Source: Isochrysis galbana (taxonomy: Eukaryota; Haptophyta; Isochrysidales; Isochrysidaceae). Taken from it: DNA of 42,500 nucleotides. The position numbers and the translations under genes are program-made. The notes beneath the pieces were generated by a model. It was not told the DNA's origin. It ran no database searches and was given only the letters and a program-made list of their open reading frames with translations. The stretch spans positions 6,433,440 to 6,475,939 of the forward strand of contig CM030935.1 in NCBI GenBank assembly GCA_018136815.1, read 5' to 3'. Below, piece by piece: positions 21,736-32,094 of this stretch. The stretch's first letter is position 1, and each line of letters starts with the position of its first letter.

Positions 21736-22335
21736 TCGCATTCGCGAATCGACACTCGTTAGGCTTCTCTTCGTCGTTCGGTATTATCGTTATATAATTC
21801 TCTCGTTCTCGTCCTCGGTCAAAAGCTTCGCTTGGACGCATAGGATCTTGGGTTGTGGAGCGCCCTCTCTCTTACTCTCGAAGAGAAGGGAAGTTTCCCC
21901 ACCTTTCTTCCTCCCAGGCGCCTCGCAAATAGGTTTAATTCGCTATCTTCTCCGCGATTCTCTATCTACTTCAGTGATTGCAATCAGGTTTAATTTGCAA
22001 TCTCTTCGCATCTTCGCATCTCCCCCTTAGGCACACCGCACTTCTTTCGTCTTATTCGATAGGTCTCTTTGAATCCTGTGCGGCAGGATTGCCCCTTGTT
22101 TCCGTTATGGTGCGATTCCCCTTCTAGACGGGATCGCCGACAGATCGCCTTCTGATCGTCGTCCGTCGTCGTCTGGCCGGAGTGTTTGGGTTTGATTTTA
22201 GTCGAGTTATGTGAGAAAGTCGTGGGGCGAGAGTCGGAGTGTTTTCCTGGGTGTCTTTGTCCGTCGTCTTGTCGTCAGTCGTCATCCATCGCTCTCGCTC
22301 TCGTCGCTCTCGCTCTCGTAACACTCGTACCCTAC
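21735..22335 (-). repeat. Repeat R1, minus copy
   Basis: Reverse complement of 9519-10107, including the TCGATTCGCGAATGCGACA end and the coding-like PTLAPRLSHITRLKSN segment. It is not flanked by a MERAAA ORF. The adjacent plus-strand stretch 22336-22484 has an open frame ending HGDLRKAVKDSTLEHSLMAA with no recognised homologue. Confidence 0.78.
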
Positions 22336-22631
22336 AGCCTCGCCTCTCCTCACCAGCGGCGGTGGCCTCATCTGCCGGCGTCCGTGTGTTTTCAGCGGTC
22401 GGAGCAATGCATGGTGACCTCCGTAAGGCTGTGAAGGATTCGACGCTCGAGCACTCGCTTATGGCAGCGTACAACACGGATTGAATATTGAATAATACTA
22501 CTAAGAATATTGGAAGAATGTGAGTCTCGACGTCTAGACGTCTAGCTAGACTTGTGACTTGTTGTGTATAAGCTTATGTGGATGGTTATGAGCTGTAGCA
22601 ATACACAATTGTTGTCATTCATGCGTTTGCA

Positions 22632-22649
22632 TCCCACTACCTTATCTAT
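22632..22649. repeat. Target-site duplication of element D, left copy
   Basis: TCCCACTACCTTATCTAT is repeated exactly at 23401-23418. Confidence 0.93.
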
Positions 22650-23400
22650 ATAAACCTTTTAATAGTCTCACCGCACACGCGGCCGTGGACCCTCTACTTT
22701 CTACTCACGTAGGAAACTTTCTACACCCCCACTTCCCCGGCCCTTCTCCCCCCGCCATAAGGCGACTCCCCCCGTGCACTACTAGGGGGATAGGGGTGAA
22801 GGGCTTAGATATGGTCCGGTGGCCCGCGCCCCCCCCCCGGTGATCATTCCCCCCCTTCCTCCTGTGTCTCCGAGTGGGCGGCGGTCTCAGCCCCGACTTA
22901 TCCTGTAAACAGGTGCGGGACTTACCTATTTTTCGGTGAGCGGAGCTCTCGCTCCGCCCACCCCCTTCTCCGCGCTCTCTCTCCCCTCTCCTGCGGCACG
23001 CGCGATGGCGCGCCTGCGGCAGGCCTGCAGCTGCCTGCTGGCGACCCCTGGAGGCTCCTGGAGGCCAGCTCTGGGGGCAGAGGAGGCTGGGACTGGGCCC
23101 TGGTCTCCCCTGCCTCTCCCTCGCTGGCGCTCCTGAGCCTCTGGGGCCCCCAATCTGCACCTGTCTGCCTGTCGACCAGGGGGGGAGGGGGGGTTGGAGC
23201 AATGGGCTGGCCACGAGGGGCCAGGATGGGCGAATGGGGCGAGCCTGTGGGGAAGGGAGTGGGTCAGTAGGGCAGTGGCCTCCTGGCAAGCCATCAGGCG
23301 TGCCAGGAGGATGGGTGGTTCCTCCCCCATGGCAGGGGAGGAGTGGAGAGAGGGGGGGGCTCGTGCCCCCCCATGGGGCAACCAAGTATAAACTTAGTTG
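22650..23400 (-). mobile_element. Element D: 751-bp non-autonomous LINE derivative
   Basis: The element is flanked by a perfect 18-bp TSD. On the minus strand it begins CAACTAAGTTTATACTTGG then TTG, which can pair as a nine-base stem around TTAT with one U-G pair. A second hairpin GGGGGGGC-ACGA-GCCCCCC follows. It ends with a family 3' tail: the CCCCTAGTAGTGCACGGGG box, hairpin CGCC-TTAT-GGCG, GTGTAGAAAG, then GACTATTAAAAGGTTTA. The interior is GC-rich; one frame is open for 233 codons, but its Pro/Arg/Gly composition gives no support for a protein. It has both termini of an autonomous LINE and no enzyme, so it is probably mobilised in trans. Confidence 0.88.
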
Positions 23401-23419
23401 TCCCACTACCTTATCTATG

Positions 23420-24060
23420 GTTAGTTATGGTGGGCCGCGCGCAGCGCGAAGCTCCGACGCCGTTGGTGTAGTAGTTAACTGTGAAGGAGACTTGCTCAGC
23501 CCTAGTTACCTGCGAGTTAATAGTAGTTACTTGCGAGTTGGGGGCAGTTAGTTAACTACTAGTGCTACTTAGGAGGTAGCTAACAACCGCTAACTGAGTT
23601 AACTAGTTAACTGCTTCTCCTAGTCCCTAGCCTTGTGAAAGATCTCCAGTCTCCAGATCTCCACAGCTCCACATAGTCCATAGCTCCATCCTGGATGCCA
23701 TCCACACCTCCCCCACTACCCCGGGCCAGTGCCAGGGGTAGTAGTGGTGGTGGTACTAACGCTCAGATGGGTTTCAACATTATTATCGGTGGTTCCGTGG
23801 CCGGCAGTAAAGAGTGAAACACGCGCCCGATGTGCTCACTAGAGCACTAGTAGTGACACTAGAACACTAGAACTAGCAGAACACTAGAACGCTAGAACCT
23901 AGAACCTAGAACCGTCGGAAAGTCACCCCTCACCACCACCACCCTGGGAGGAGGCCCCCATCGTCCCCTCTAGAGACACCAAGGCCCCTCGCGCCTTCTT
24001 CCCTTTGATTGTGAGCAGAACCGTTCCAACGCACCGTCGGCCGCGCGTGCCACACCGATC
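23420..24060. other. Gene-free spacer: GTTAAC cluster, E-type 3' tail, CTAGAAC repeats
   Basis: Five or so GTTAAC palindromes lie between 23470 and 23612. An element-E-type 3' end (GTGGTACTAACGCTCAG then ATGGGTTTCA) lies at about 23730-23780 on the plus strand. ACTAGAAC/CTAGAAC repeats run from about 23860 to 23912. No gene was recognised. Confidence 0.5.
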
Positions 24061-24189
24061 AAGCTACTTTTTATACTTTAGTCCTTAGAAGAGTAAAAAA
24101 GAGAGGTGGGGGGGAAATCTCCTCGTTTGCGCGCGGGAAAGCGAAATCTAATCACTCCTGTCTTCATCATCAGCAGCAGAGGCGGCGGC

Positions 24190-24190
24190 C

Positions 24191-24237
<47 letters not shown>

Positions 24238-24340
24238 GGGGAAGAGAGGAAGGGGAAGAGAGGAAGGAGGAGACGAGGGCAGAGAAAGAAGCGAAGGAGG
24301 AAGCGTGTGCGTGTGCGTGTGTTTGTGGAGGCGAAGGAAG
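24190..24340. repeat. (GA)n microsatellite and GA-rich leader before the acyl-CoA synthetase gene
   Basis: About 20 GA dinucleotides (24194-24234) lead into GGAAGGGGAAGAGA repeats and a GTGTGCGTGTGCGTGTG stretch. They end 20-60 bp before the ATG at 24361. Confidence 0.8.
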
Positions 24341-24360
24341 CGTGAGCGGAGTGGGGGCTG

Positions 24361-27300
24361 ATGCTCGCGCGGCTGTCTCGCCCGAGCCGGCGGCTCTCTC
24401 TCTCTTTCCGCCACTTCCAGCTGAGCAGCGTACAACACAAAGAGCTGCTTCAGCGCAGCCTCCACGAGAGAGAGGGCTTCTGGGGAGAGGTGAGGGGCGG
24501 CTCACGCAAGCGCGCAAGAAGGCGACCCAAATGGCCTACATACGTCTGCTCGAGCGAACGAGACAGACAAAGAGCCAAAGGAGGAGAGAAGAGGGGGGGG
24601 AGGGAGGGAGGGAGGGAGAGAGAACGGATGGCCACGCTTCGTATCCCCTCACAAAATCTAACTTCGACTAGATTGCCTGCTTTAGTGGTGCCAAACACAG
24701 TCTCTTTTCAGCCATCAAATAAATTCTGCCTCCAGAGGATGGACTCAATGGGTGAGAGACCGCTCGTGCTTGTCCTTAGGTGGCACGGACTCACCTTGAA
24801 TGGTCGACTCCCTTCACGCACGTGCTCGATGAGAGCCGCCCACCTCATTATCGCTGGTTTCCGGGGGGCGAGCTCAACATTTGCTACAATGCAGTGGATC
24901 GCCACGTGGAGGCCGGACATGGTGAGTGCCTTCCCTTTAGCTGGGCGCAAGTTTTGCCCTTGTGACATTGACTGGGCCCAGAAGCATCGTTGATGCGACA
25001 CGCGGGTGACCCACGCCTCCCTGACCCACTGTCCAGGCGAACGCATCGCAATTGCGCACGATTCCCCTCTCACAGGCAGCGAGTGCACGGTGTGCCATGC
25101 ACCGAAAGCCCGAGCCATTTCGCACGCCTGCGGTGACCCTGACGATTCGGGCCATCTCACCTGCGTGGCGATGACCCATTCACACAGGTCAGCTATTCAA
25201 CGTTGCAACTTCACGTTGCCCAACTAGCAACAGCTCTTGCCCAACGCGGGGTCCGCAAAGGCGATCGTGTCCTATTGTACATGCCAATGATCCCAGAGAC
25301 AATTGTTGGTATGCTTGCTTGTGCCAGGCTGGGCGCCATCCACTCGGTCGTCTTTGGCGGCTTTGGCTCGAATGAATTGGCCGTACGTATCGAGGACGCC
25401 GCTCCTGTAGCCATACTCACGGCCTCCTGCGGCTTTGAGACTGGTGGGAGGCTGGTTCGTTACCTTCCTCTGCTCGAGGGAGCGCTCAAGATGAGCTCGC
25501 ACCGACCATCGTCTGTGCTTGTGCATGACCGGCGCGCTACAGCGAAGAGCGTAGCCGGCTTCATCGATGACTCGCTCCAGTTGAGCACACTCGACGCCTC
25601 TGTTGGCGCTGAGTACTGGTGCTCCGCGGTGAAGCCATTGCGCTCACTGCCCATAGCCGAGCTGCAGCCTTGCGTCCCCGTACCATCGGAGCACCCGCTG
25701 TACATTCTGTATACGTCGGGCACGACAGGCGCTCCCAAAGGAGTAGTGCGCGACTCGGGCGGGCACGCTGCTGTGCTTACCTGGACGATGCGGCACTTTT
25801 TCCGTGTGAGTCCTGGCGAAGCGTGGATGTGCGCTTCCGACCTCGGCTGGGTGGTCGGCCACTCGTACATTGCCTACGCGCCGCTACTCTCCGGTTGCAC
25901 CTCAATCCTCTTCGAGGGCAAACCAGTCGGTACACCGGATGCGCGCGCACTCTGGCGCGCCGTCGAGCGGTGGGGCGCAGTCGGTCTTTTCGCCGCGCCC
26001 ACAGCCCTACGAGCTATCCGCGCCGCGGATCACGAAGCTGAAGGCGTGACACGGCATGACCTCTCCTCACTCCGCGCACTCTTCGTCGCGGGAGAGAGGT
26101 GAGCTTGCGTCTCCCCATAACCACCCGCCCGCCCCACTTTCCTTTCTAACCTCCACGCCACTTCTCCTGATCGTCCAGATGCGACCCTCCCACCGCCGAG
26201 TGGATCGGCCGAGCGCTTGGTATCCCCGTCGTCGATCATTGGTGGCAGACTGAGACGGGGTCTCCCATATGCGGTTTCATCGACGAGGCCATCGGCGCGG
26301 TCGGTGGATCGACTGCTCTGCCGTTGCCCGGATATGATGTCCACGCTGTAGATCCGCAAACTTCGGAGCCATTGCCAGCGGGCGAGCTAGGAGACCTCGC
26401 CCTCAAGCTCCCACTTGCCCCAGGCGCACTGCAGACGCTGTGGCATGCCGATCAAAGATTTGTCGACGCCTACTTGAAACGCCATCCGGGTTGGTGAGTC
26501 CTTGCCAATCTAAATGATGAAATGTACATGCAAGGGCTCACATTTTACGAGCTTGTGTGTCGATGCTGCCAGGTATGACACGGGCGACGCGGGTTACGTG
26601 GGAGCTGATGGTTACGTGCACGTGATGGCACGCACCGATGACGTGATCAATGTGGCTGGCCATCGTCTCTCTACTGGCGCTCTCGAAGAGGTATGCGTAT
26701 TTAGCGAGCGAGGCGAGAGCCGACCAAGGCTGCGTGTGGACTACACCGCAAGTCGGCTATATCTCCTGTCCCTCAACTTTCTGTCGACGTTGCGCAAAAG
26801 TGCTATTGACAATCGGGAGAAACCTTAGTGTCGAAGCACCTCGCCTTCTCTCTTGACGTATGGCTCATTTCTCCCCCTTCAACTTTTCAGGTGATGACCT
26901 CTCATCCCGAGGTTGCTGAATGTTGCGTGGTGGGCGCAGCTGATGACTTGAAGGGACAGCTTCCCCTCGGTCTGCTCGTCCTTACGGGCTCGGCAAGAAC
27001 CTCGCCCGAGGAAGTCGAGGCACAGGTGTGGCTTCGCATTGTGCCCACAGCGGTTTCAACACGCAGCATGTGCGCGCAGGGCGCTGCGTCACCTTTGCAC
27101 CCCTTAGCGCACCTATCAGTTTCTCATCATCGCATGGAGTGACATCGTGCAATGCTTGTTTGTAGATTGTGCAAATGGTGCGTGAGCACATCGGTCCAGT
27201 AGCCGCCTTCAAGCACGCCATCGTCTTGCCTGCACTTCCGAAGACGCGGAGCGGGAAGATCTTGCGAGGGCTTTTGTTGAAGCTCGCCGATGGTCAAACG

Positions 27301-27393
27301 GCGACCCCGCCCGCAACACTTGAAGATCCAGAAGTCTTCCAGGAGGCTGCGCGAGTGATCTCGGAGCGGTGGAGGGCTGGACGGGAAGAGTAG
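24361..27393 (+). CDS. ACSS3: Short-chain acyl-CoA synthetase, ACSS3/propionyl-CoA synthetase type (8 exons)
   Basis: Activates propionate or acetate to the acyl-CoA through an acyl-adenylate. My exons are 24361-24489, 24780-24921, 25037-25089, 25188-26098, 26179-26493, 26573-26690, 26891-27025 and 27166-27393. All introns are GT-AG (79-290 bp) and the sum is 676 residues. The start MLARLSRPSRRLSLSFRHF looks like a mitochondrial targeting peptide, followed by HEREGFWGE, typical of this family. Motifs: YILYTSGTTGAPKG (280-293), WWQTE (433-437), YDTGDAGYVGADGYVHVMAR, and PKTRSGKILRG with the adenylation lysine at about 632. Phases agree at every junction (for example GAG AG|A TGC). RPGGELN-type and VFGGFGSNEL segments are also typical. 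The substrate (propionate versus acetate) is inferred. Confidence 0.9.
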
Positions 27394-28530
27394 CTTGCAC
27401 ACGCCCAGTGCCAATGCATTTGGCTGCTTCTCGCTGCCGTTTTTCGGGGGTTTAGAAGAAGACATGATGCTTCGCTACTTGCCGAAGTGAATATTTGTGT
27501 GACAAAGAAGGTGATGGTGAGTCCGCCAATGCAGCGCGGAAACGCGCTTGTTACTCGTTTGGGGCGAGCGAACGAGTATTTCAGTGTCTATTTCCACATA
27601 CAGCCATTCGTTTCGAAGTATCGCTAGGAAATCCTGCCCCTAAAGAAACTTCGAAACAAAAGTAAGTCACCTTGTCCACCAGCCACCACAGCTAGGGTTT
27701 GGTACGTGAAAGTTCAACTGGTTTTGAGGTGTTGCCACCCTTAGCCCTTGGGCCATGTGAACACCTCTTTAAGGAAGTGGAAGTGTCGAGCGAGACAGCG
27801 TGTAAATACCTCCTCCTACAAGTGTTGCCACACTTAATGTGAACACTTGTGCATAGATGGGGTAACAGCTTATCAGCTCTCAAGCTTATGGAGCTATCAC
27901 TAATATCAGCACTAATATCAGCTCTCATGAGAGTTGTCCCGACTAACAACAAAACTCCCCTGTGCGCGCACGCATGTGTTGACGATTAACGCTCTCCACA
28001 ATCCACACACAAACTCTCTCTCTCTCCTCTAGCGTTAGCGTACATTGGTACTACTAGTTGTGGTAGTTGGATGAACCTAACGCATCTTAGGGATTGAGGA
28101 TAGACGATAGAGCGTAGCAGCCAAGCAGCCGACCGACGGAGGCTACTACGTATGTATATGTATGCTGAAGTATCGATGTTGATGGAGGGGGGGTAGGCGA
28201 CGATTCTAATAGTAAAAGGAGTCATAGTAGTAGATCAGCCCCTTTAAGATTAGTCTAGAGTCTAGCAGCCGACAACTAATATCAGTGATTTGGCACTTTG
28301 GAGCTATTACTCTTATTGAGAGCTCATAACAGTACTCTTACCCCATCTAAGTCACTTGTGAACACCTTCACGGCTGTATGTGTATGTGTGCGCCCATTAG
28401 GCGGCTTGCCTTCATTCTGTCTCCTTTCCCTCCGGTTTCTTCCCCCTCCCCCTGCAGCACCTCCTCCAGAGGTGCTTCGCCTCTTAAGAGATATTTTTTT
28501 TGAGACCTCCTCCCTTCATTTGAAGTTCGG
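27394..28530. other. Intergenic region with an imperfect inverted repeat
   Basis: Arms at about 27830-27925 and 28275-28365 share, in opposite orientation, GTGAACACTTGTG, TAGATGGGGTAA, AGCTCTCAA, GGAGCTAT and CACTAATATCAG-type blocks, separated by about 350 bp. A shorter perfect pair, GTTTCGAAGT/ACTTCGAAAC, lies at 27610-27657. No gene was recognised; a fold-back or MITE-like insertion is possible. Confidence 0.45.
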
Positions 28531-28545
28531 ATGCCTTCATGGACG

Positions 28546-28785
28546 AGCTTTTTTGTATTTGATGTTGCTGGGCCTTGTGGTTTCAATCTTTACGGGTGCT
28601 GAACCCGAATCGATAAGCGGCCTTTTGTTTTCAATCTTTACTTGGGAAGCTGAACCCGAATCGACACCTTCTAACAATTCTTGGAGGTGGGGAGTTAATT
28701 CCGAGTCGACATAAGTTTTGATTGTACCAAGCAGATCATCACGACTCATATCCATGATTGTTTTCACAGTGACTTTCTTGCTCAA
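28546..28785 (-). other. Short ORF with internal repeat, unknown
   Basis: About 80 codons on the minus strand (SRDDLLGTIKTYVDSELTPH..., then two copies of DSGSA-x-VKIE-x-x-RP). It begins where the element C sequence ends and may be a degraded part of that element or a separate small gene. The DNA repeat is visible as two CTGAACCCGAATCGA copies at about 28600 and 28651. Confidence 0.3.
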
Positions 28786-30000
28786 GAGAGTGTGGCGCTT
28801 TGGCGAGCGAGCTGATTGTTATGTAGTTCTTCAGCTCAAACTTGTAGTTGCGCACCACTAGGTGCGCTGAGGCGTCCTTAAACGCGCTGGCCAATGCCTT
28901 GTTGGATGCCCGCGGGATTTCTTTGAATTTTTCGTCGAGTGTTTGATACTTGACCGCGATCGGGCAGGGGATACCCGCCTTGCGAAAGTCCGCCACATCT
29001 TTGTATTCTTCGCGGAATTGATTGGCGCAATCCGCCGTGACGAGAATCTCCCAAGGGCCGGAGGCGCTCTAGGATAGAAATTCGGGCTCGAGGTCTACGC
29101 CCTCCAGCTTGTTTAGGTGCGCGACGATCGCGCCGAGGACCTCTTCGTCTTTGGCCTTGTGCCCCTTCTCGTATGCCGTAAAGGTGATAATGATCTTGTG
29201 GGAGTCCGGGAATTCGGCCTCCCCCTCGGGTTCGGGCTCTAAGTCTTCGTCAAGGAGGGCCACCTGTGTGACCAAGGCGAAGGGTGGGGTTAGCCTTGAA
29301 TAGGTTTTCGTCTCTCGGGCGTCCATATGGCTCAATGTTTCCGCTATGTTGTCTCCCCCTACCGAGGGTTCCGTGTGGATTGTGCTTTGTGTAGGCTCTC
29401 TCTCAAGTTGGTGTTTCTTGTGGTGGGCCTCCTGGGCCTGTGTCACTTGCGACGTTCGCGCGCCCGTGGCTCGCTTGTCCGTTTGGCCTTCGGGGGCGTT
29501 GGGGGGCATCCCTCCTGGTCTGCCTCCCTTTTTGCTCCTGTGCCCCTTGCTGGGGGGTCCTGTCTGCTCTTTGTTCAACCCCTTGTTGTGATGCGGCATT
29601 TCCCCATTGGGGTTCTGCTGTAGATGGTATCGGGCCAGCCCCTCGCCCCTCGCGCCGGAGCGCGAGGGCGGTACCGCGGTCGTGTAGGGTCCCAGCCCGG
29701 AGGCCTTCCCTTTGGAAGCGTCCCATTGGTGTGGTGTGACTGGTGTGGCTGTGTGTTGTGTTGGAGGTGTGCTGTATGCTGGCTGCTGCCAGCATGGCAG
29801 CCTTGTTCGTGGCGTTCGCGGTGGTCCGCGGGCGTGGCAGGCTGGCTCCTGTGCCCACCTGGCTGGGAGGGTCGTCCTGACGCGGTCGCTTCGGCGACAG
29901 CGGGGTGTCACTCAAACCTTCGTCCATCTCGGCGAGGGCAGCGGCAGCGAGGGAGGGCGGCGGCGCGCGCTCCATGACCCTATCAGTTTACTGATAGTTG
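28739..30000 (-). mobile_element. Element C: decayed LINE-family copy (5' half)
   Basis: On the minus strand the 5' hairpin CTATCAG-TAAA-CTGATAG (29980-29997) is followed after a few bases by ATG 29975 and MERAPPPSLAA. The reading frame then shifts to another frame by about 29400, with a stop at 29069-29071, and continues after the stop as GPWEILVTADCANQF, parallel to GPWHIAVNEDCAQQF in element A. The middle gag-like domain is recognisable to about 28760 (SNKALASAFKDASAHLVV). The zinc-finger and endonuclease parts are absent. Divergence from A is much higher than between A and B, so this is a different subfamily or an older copy. Confidence 0.72.
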
Positions 30001-30029
30001 CAGGAGTTGGAGACTAACACTCAGATGTT

Positions 30030-30135
30030 TTGTTACATATTAGCGGGCCCACGCCTAGGGATCTGGAGAGCGGGGCGCTGCAGCGCGCTCCATCGTCGAT
30101 CGCAACCGCGTATGAACTTAGTTTAAACTTAGTTG
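30030..30135 (-). repeat. Second LINE 5' fragment upstream of element C
   Basis: On the minus strand CAACTAAGTTTAAACTAAG is followed by ATGGAGCGCGCTGCAGCGCC at 30093 (MERAAAP), then a stop after a few codons. It is a fragment of a third 5' variant lying directly before element C. The palindrome here is AGTTTAAACT, not the TTAT hairpin. The stretch 30140-30286 shows nothing else. Confidence 0.6.
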
Positions 30136-30286
30136 TTCAAGATGTTGCCCAAGATGCCAGTGTACTACAACATGGCCTTGGGCGCGCATGTTGAAGGTCG
30201 CCTCACCTGCGGCTAGAGCTATCTCTTCTACAACTAAAAGCGCATATTCAACATTGTCCGGAAAAGGACCATTCGACCCCAAGGCT

Positions 30287-31762
30287 CTAGACCCGAGCCC
30301 CTGGTTCATTCAACGACGTGTCGACTTCAAAATCAGCGAAGATGCGCAAACTCTCAGCCATGTCGACCTCCTCCCATTCCGGATGATTGAAGGCAACAGT
30401 CATGACTGCCTTGGCGCACTGAGTCTCTTGGAGGTAGTATACTTGTCCTTGTGGGATGTAGGCGGCCTGGTTCGGCCCTAGCAGTAGTTCAGTGGTTATG
30501 TGGTTGTCAAGTTTATGAGCGTCCATCGGGGCCCATCCATTATATTGATCGCCTGCATGTATCCAAAGGCGCACCGACCCCTCGGCCACAAAAATGGTCG
30601 CATCAGCATTTGTCGTCCACACCGGTGGCCGTGTGCCGCCCGGTGCAAGCTCAATGATTTGGCCGCTGATACCCGGTCCAGTCACGCCGCCGCGCCCAGC
30701 GCGCGCCGTTAACTTAAGAAAAGGGAAATTTGAGGCGGTGACGTCCCAAAGACTGGCGCCGTACGGAAATGAGGCACCATTCGCGCACTGCTGCTGCGCG
30801 CCCCGGATGTACTTGAACACGCGCGTGTTGCCCGTGATCTTTGTGTCAGTGACAGCAGGGAACAAGCTGTTCGGTGTCTCAACTGCGCGCTGAGGGCATT
30901 GCCCCACGAACCCAGGCTGGCTGCACGCTACAGTGCGAGTCAAGGGCGACACTCCCAAGTATTCTGCTTGTAGATTAAGCTTGGATGCGCCTCGGATGCG
31001 CCGCTGCACTTCGGCTGCAGCTTCCACACTAACACCTAGAACGTGCGCAGCAATCGGTGTAGGCATCCCGTGAATGGGGTGAGCGAGCTGAGGCGAGTTT
31101 GGCTCGTACTCGGCGCTAGGCGGTGAGTTAAAGAAAAGTATGGCCGCACATCCATCTTTATCAATGCAGGTAATGGTATGCCACCAGTTGGCTGGAAAAA
31201 ACCAGACCGACCCTTGCCGTGCAATGCCATACGTTCCTTCCCAAGGCGGCAGGGTCTCCTTGTACAACGGGTCGAATTTCGTTGGCGCGGCCATGGTGGT
31301 GGCCCATTTACCTTTCAACACGTAGGCCCACTCGTCGCCCAGCGTGTGCCAGTGAATGTCCCGGTTGACGCCTATGCCCTTGGCGAGGAGGAAGCCCATC
31401 GTGAGAAGGGGCCTCCCGTCATTGAAGTTTATTGCGCGGGAGAACTGGACTGAGCCAAAATCCGTCCCGTTCTCGTCGAAGTGGCTCGTCTTCGGCCCGA
31501 CCAACTCAGGCTTGCCGAAGGTGCGGTTTGGATTGAGTGCCTGGTGCGGCAGCGCGTCGAAGCCCATCGGGCCATAGAAGGGCGGCGACTGCGGCCGGTC
31601 GTGCGCATCCACTGTCTTCTGCATCTCCGCCGGCGTAGCGCACCGCCCGCCCGAGCAAAGCGCCGAGATGAGGAGGGCGGCAGTCAGAGCAGACGAGCCG
31701 ATCGCGACCGCCAGCAGCGTCAGCTGAGGGGAGCGGCGCGGCGGGGGCGGTGAGGCGATCAT
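30287..31762 (-). CDS. Membrane-anchored bicupin (oxalate-decarboxylase/germin-like)
   Basis: 491 residues from ATG 31762. One hydrophobic segment (about 14-36) reads as a signal anchor or signal peptide. The first cupin barrel has the metal site H137-X-H139-X4-E144 and the later H195 (IHWHTLGDEW, FFPANWWHT), as in manganese bicupins and germins. The second barrel (about 385-480: GGTRPPVWTTNADATIFVAEG and AAYIPQGQVYYLQ) keeps the fold signature but lacks the His-X-His and the last His, so it probably binds no metal. Enzymatic activity (oxalate decarboxylase/oxidase) is possible only at the first site and is inferred. An in-frame extension to 31945 is a low-complexity Pro/Leu/Ser product of the CT tract and is excluded. 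Confidence 0.82.
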   Translation of the reverse strand: MIASPPPPRRSPQLTLLAVAIGSSALTAALLISALCSGGRCATPAEMQKTVDAHDRPQSPPFYGPMGFDALPHQALNPNRTFGKPELVGPKTSHFDENGTDFGSVQFSRAINFNDGRPLLTMGFLLAKGIGVNRDIHWHTLGDEWAYVLKGKWATTMAAPTKFDPLYKETLPPWEGTYGIARQGSVWFFPANWWHTITCIDKDGCAAILFFNSPPSAEYEPNSPQLAHPIHGMPTPIAAHVLGVSVEAAAEVQRRIRGASKLNLQAEYLGVSPLTRTVACSQPGFVGQCPQRAVETPNSLFPAVTDTKITGNTRVFKYIRGAQQQCANGASFPYGASLWDVTASNFPFLKLTARAGRGGVTGPGISGQIIELAPGGTRPPVWTTNADATIFVAEGSVRLWIHAGDQYNGWAPMDAHKLDNHITTELLLGPNQAAYIPQGQVYYLQETQCAKAVMTVAFNHPEWEEVDMAESLRIFADFEVDTSLNEPGARV

Positions 31763-31764
31763 GA

Positions 31765-31930
31765 GAGGAGAGGGATGAAAGGAAAAAGTGGGGTGTGAGG
31801 GAGGAGGAAAGAAGTGGGAAGGGGGAGAGGGAGGCGGCAAGGGGGAGGGGAGGGGGCAGAGGGTGGGAGGGAGGGAGTGAGAGAGAAAGAGGGAGAGAGG
31901 GAGGGAGAGAGGAAAGCGAGGAAGGGGGCG
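31765..31930. repeat. GA-rich tract upstream of the bicupin gene
   Basis: The plus strand is G/A-rich (GGGAGAGAGGGAGGGAGAGAGG patterns), so the bicupin leader is CT-rich on the sense strand. It begins directly at the start codon. Confidence 0.75.
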
Positions 31931-32057
31931 TGGAGGGGGAAACAAGGAGAGAGCGAGGCCGGCCGGCCGTAGAGGGCGAACGGGAGTCCACCCAAGATTC
32001 GGCGCGCTTAATTTATCAATAGTAAATAAGGGGCGGGTTAGGGCGCTTTAACCTTTA

Positions 32058-32094
32058 AAAACCTTTTAATAGTCTCGCCTCACGTGTGGCACTG
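32058..32094 (-). mobile_element. 37-bp LINE 3'-tail insertion with its own TSD
   Basis: AGGGCGCTTTAACCTTTA occurs exactly at 32040-32057 and 32095-32112. The 37 bp between them, read on the minus strand, are CAGTGCCACACGTGAGGCG then AGACTATTAAAAGGTTTT. This matches the last bases of element A (CAGTGCCACGGGGGAGGCGAG then AATATTAAAAGG). It is an extremely 5'-truncated insertion. The rest of 31990-32511 has no recognised feature. Confidence 0.85.

Noticed and set aside
22705-23406. 233-codon minus ORF in element D
   Set aside because: Covers the hairpin leader and structured tail; composition follows GC content and the frame is not kept in the related element E.
28298-28714. 138-codon plus ORF
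   Set aside because: Overlaps a repeat-bearing minus ORF and non-coding flank; neither composition nor context supports it.
31763-31945. N-terminal extension of the bicupin
   Set aside because: Low-complexity Pro/Leu/Ser from a CT tract; the ATG at 31762 is followed by a normal signal-anchor.
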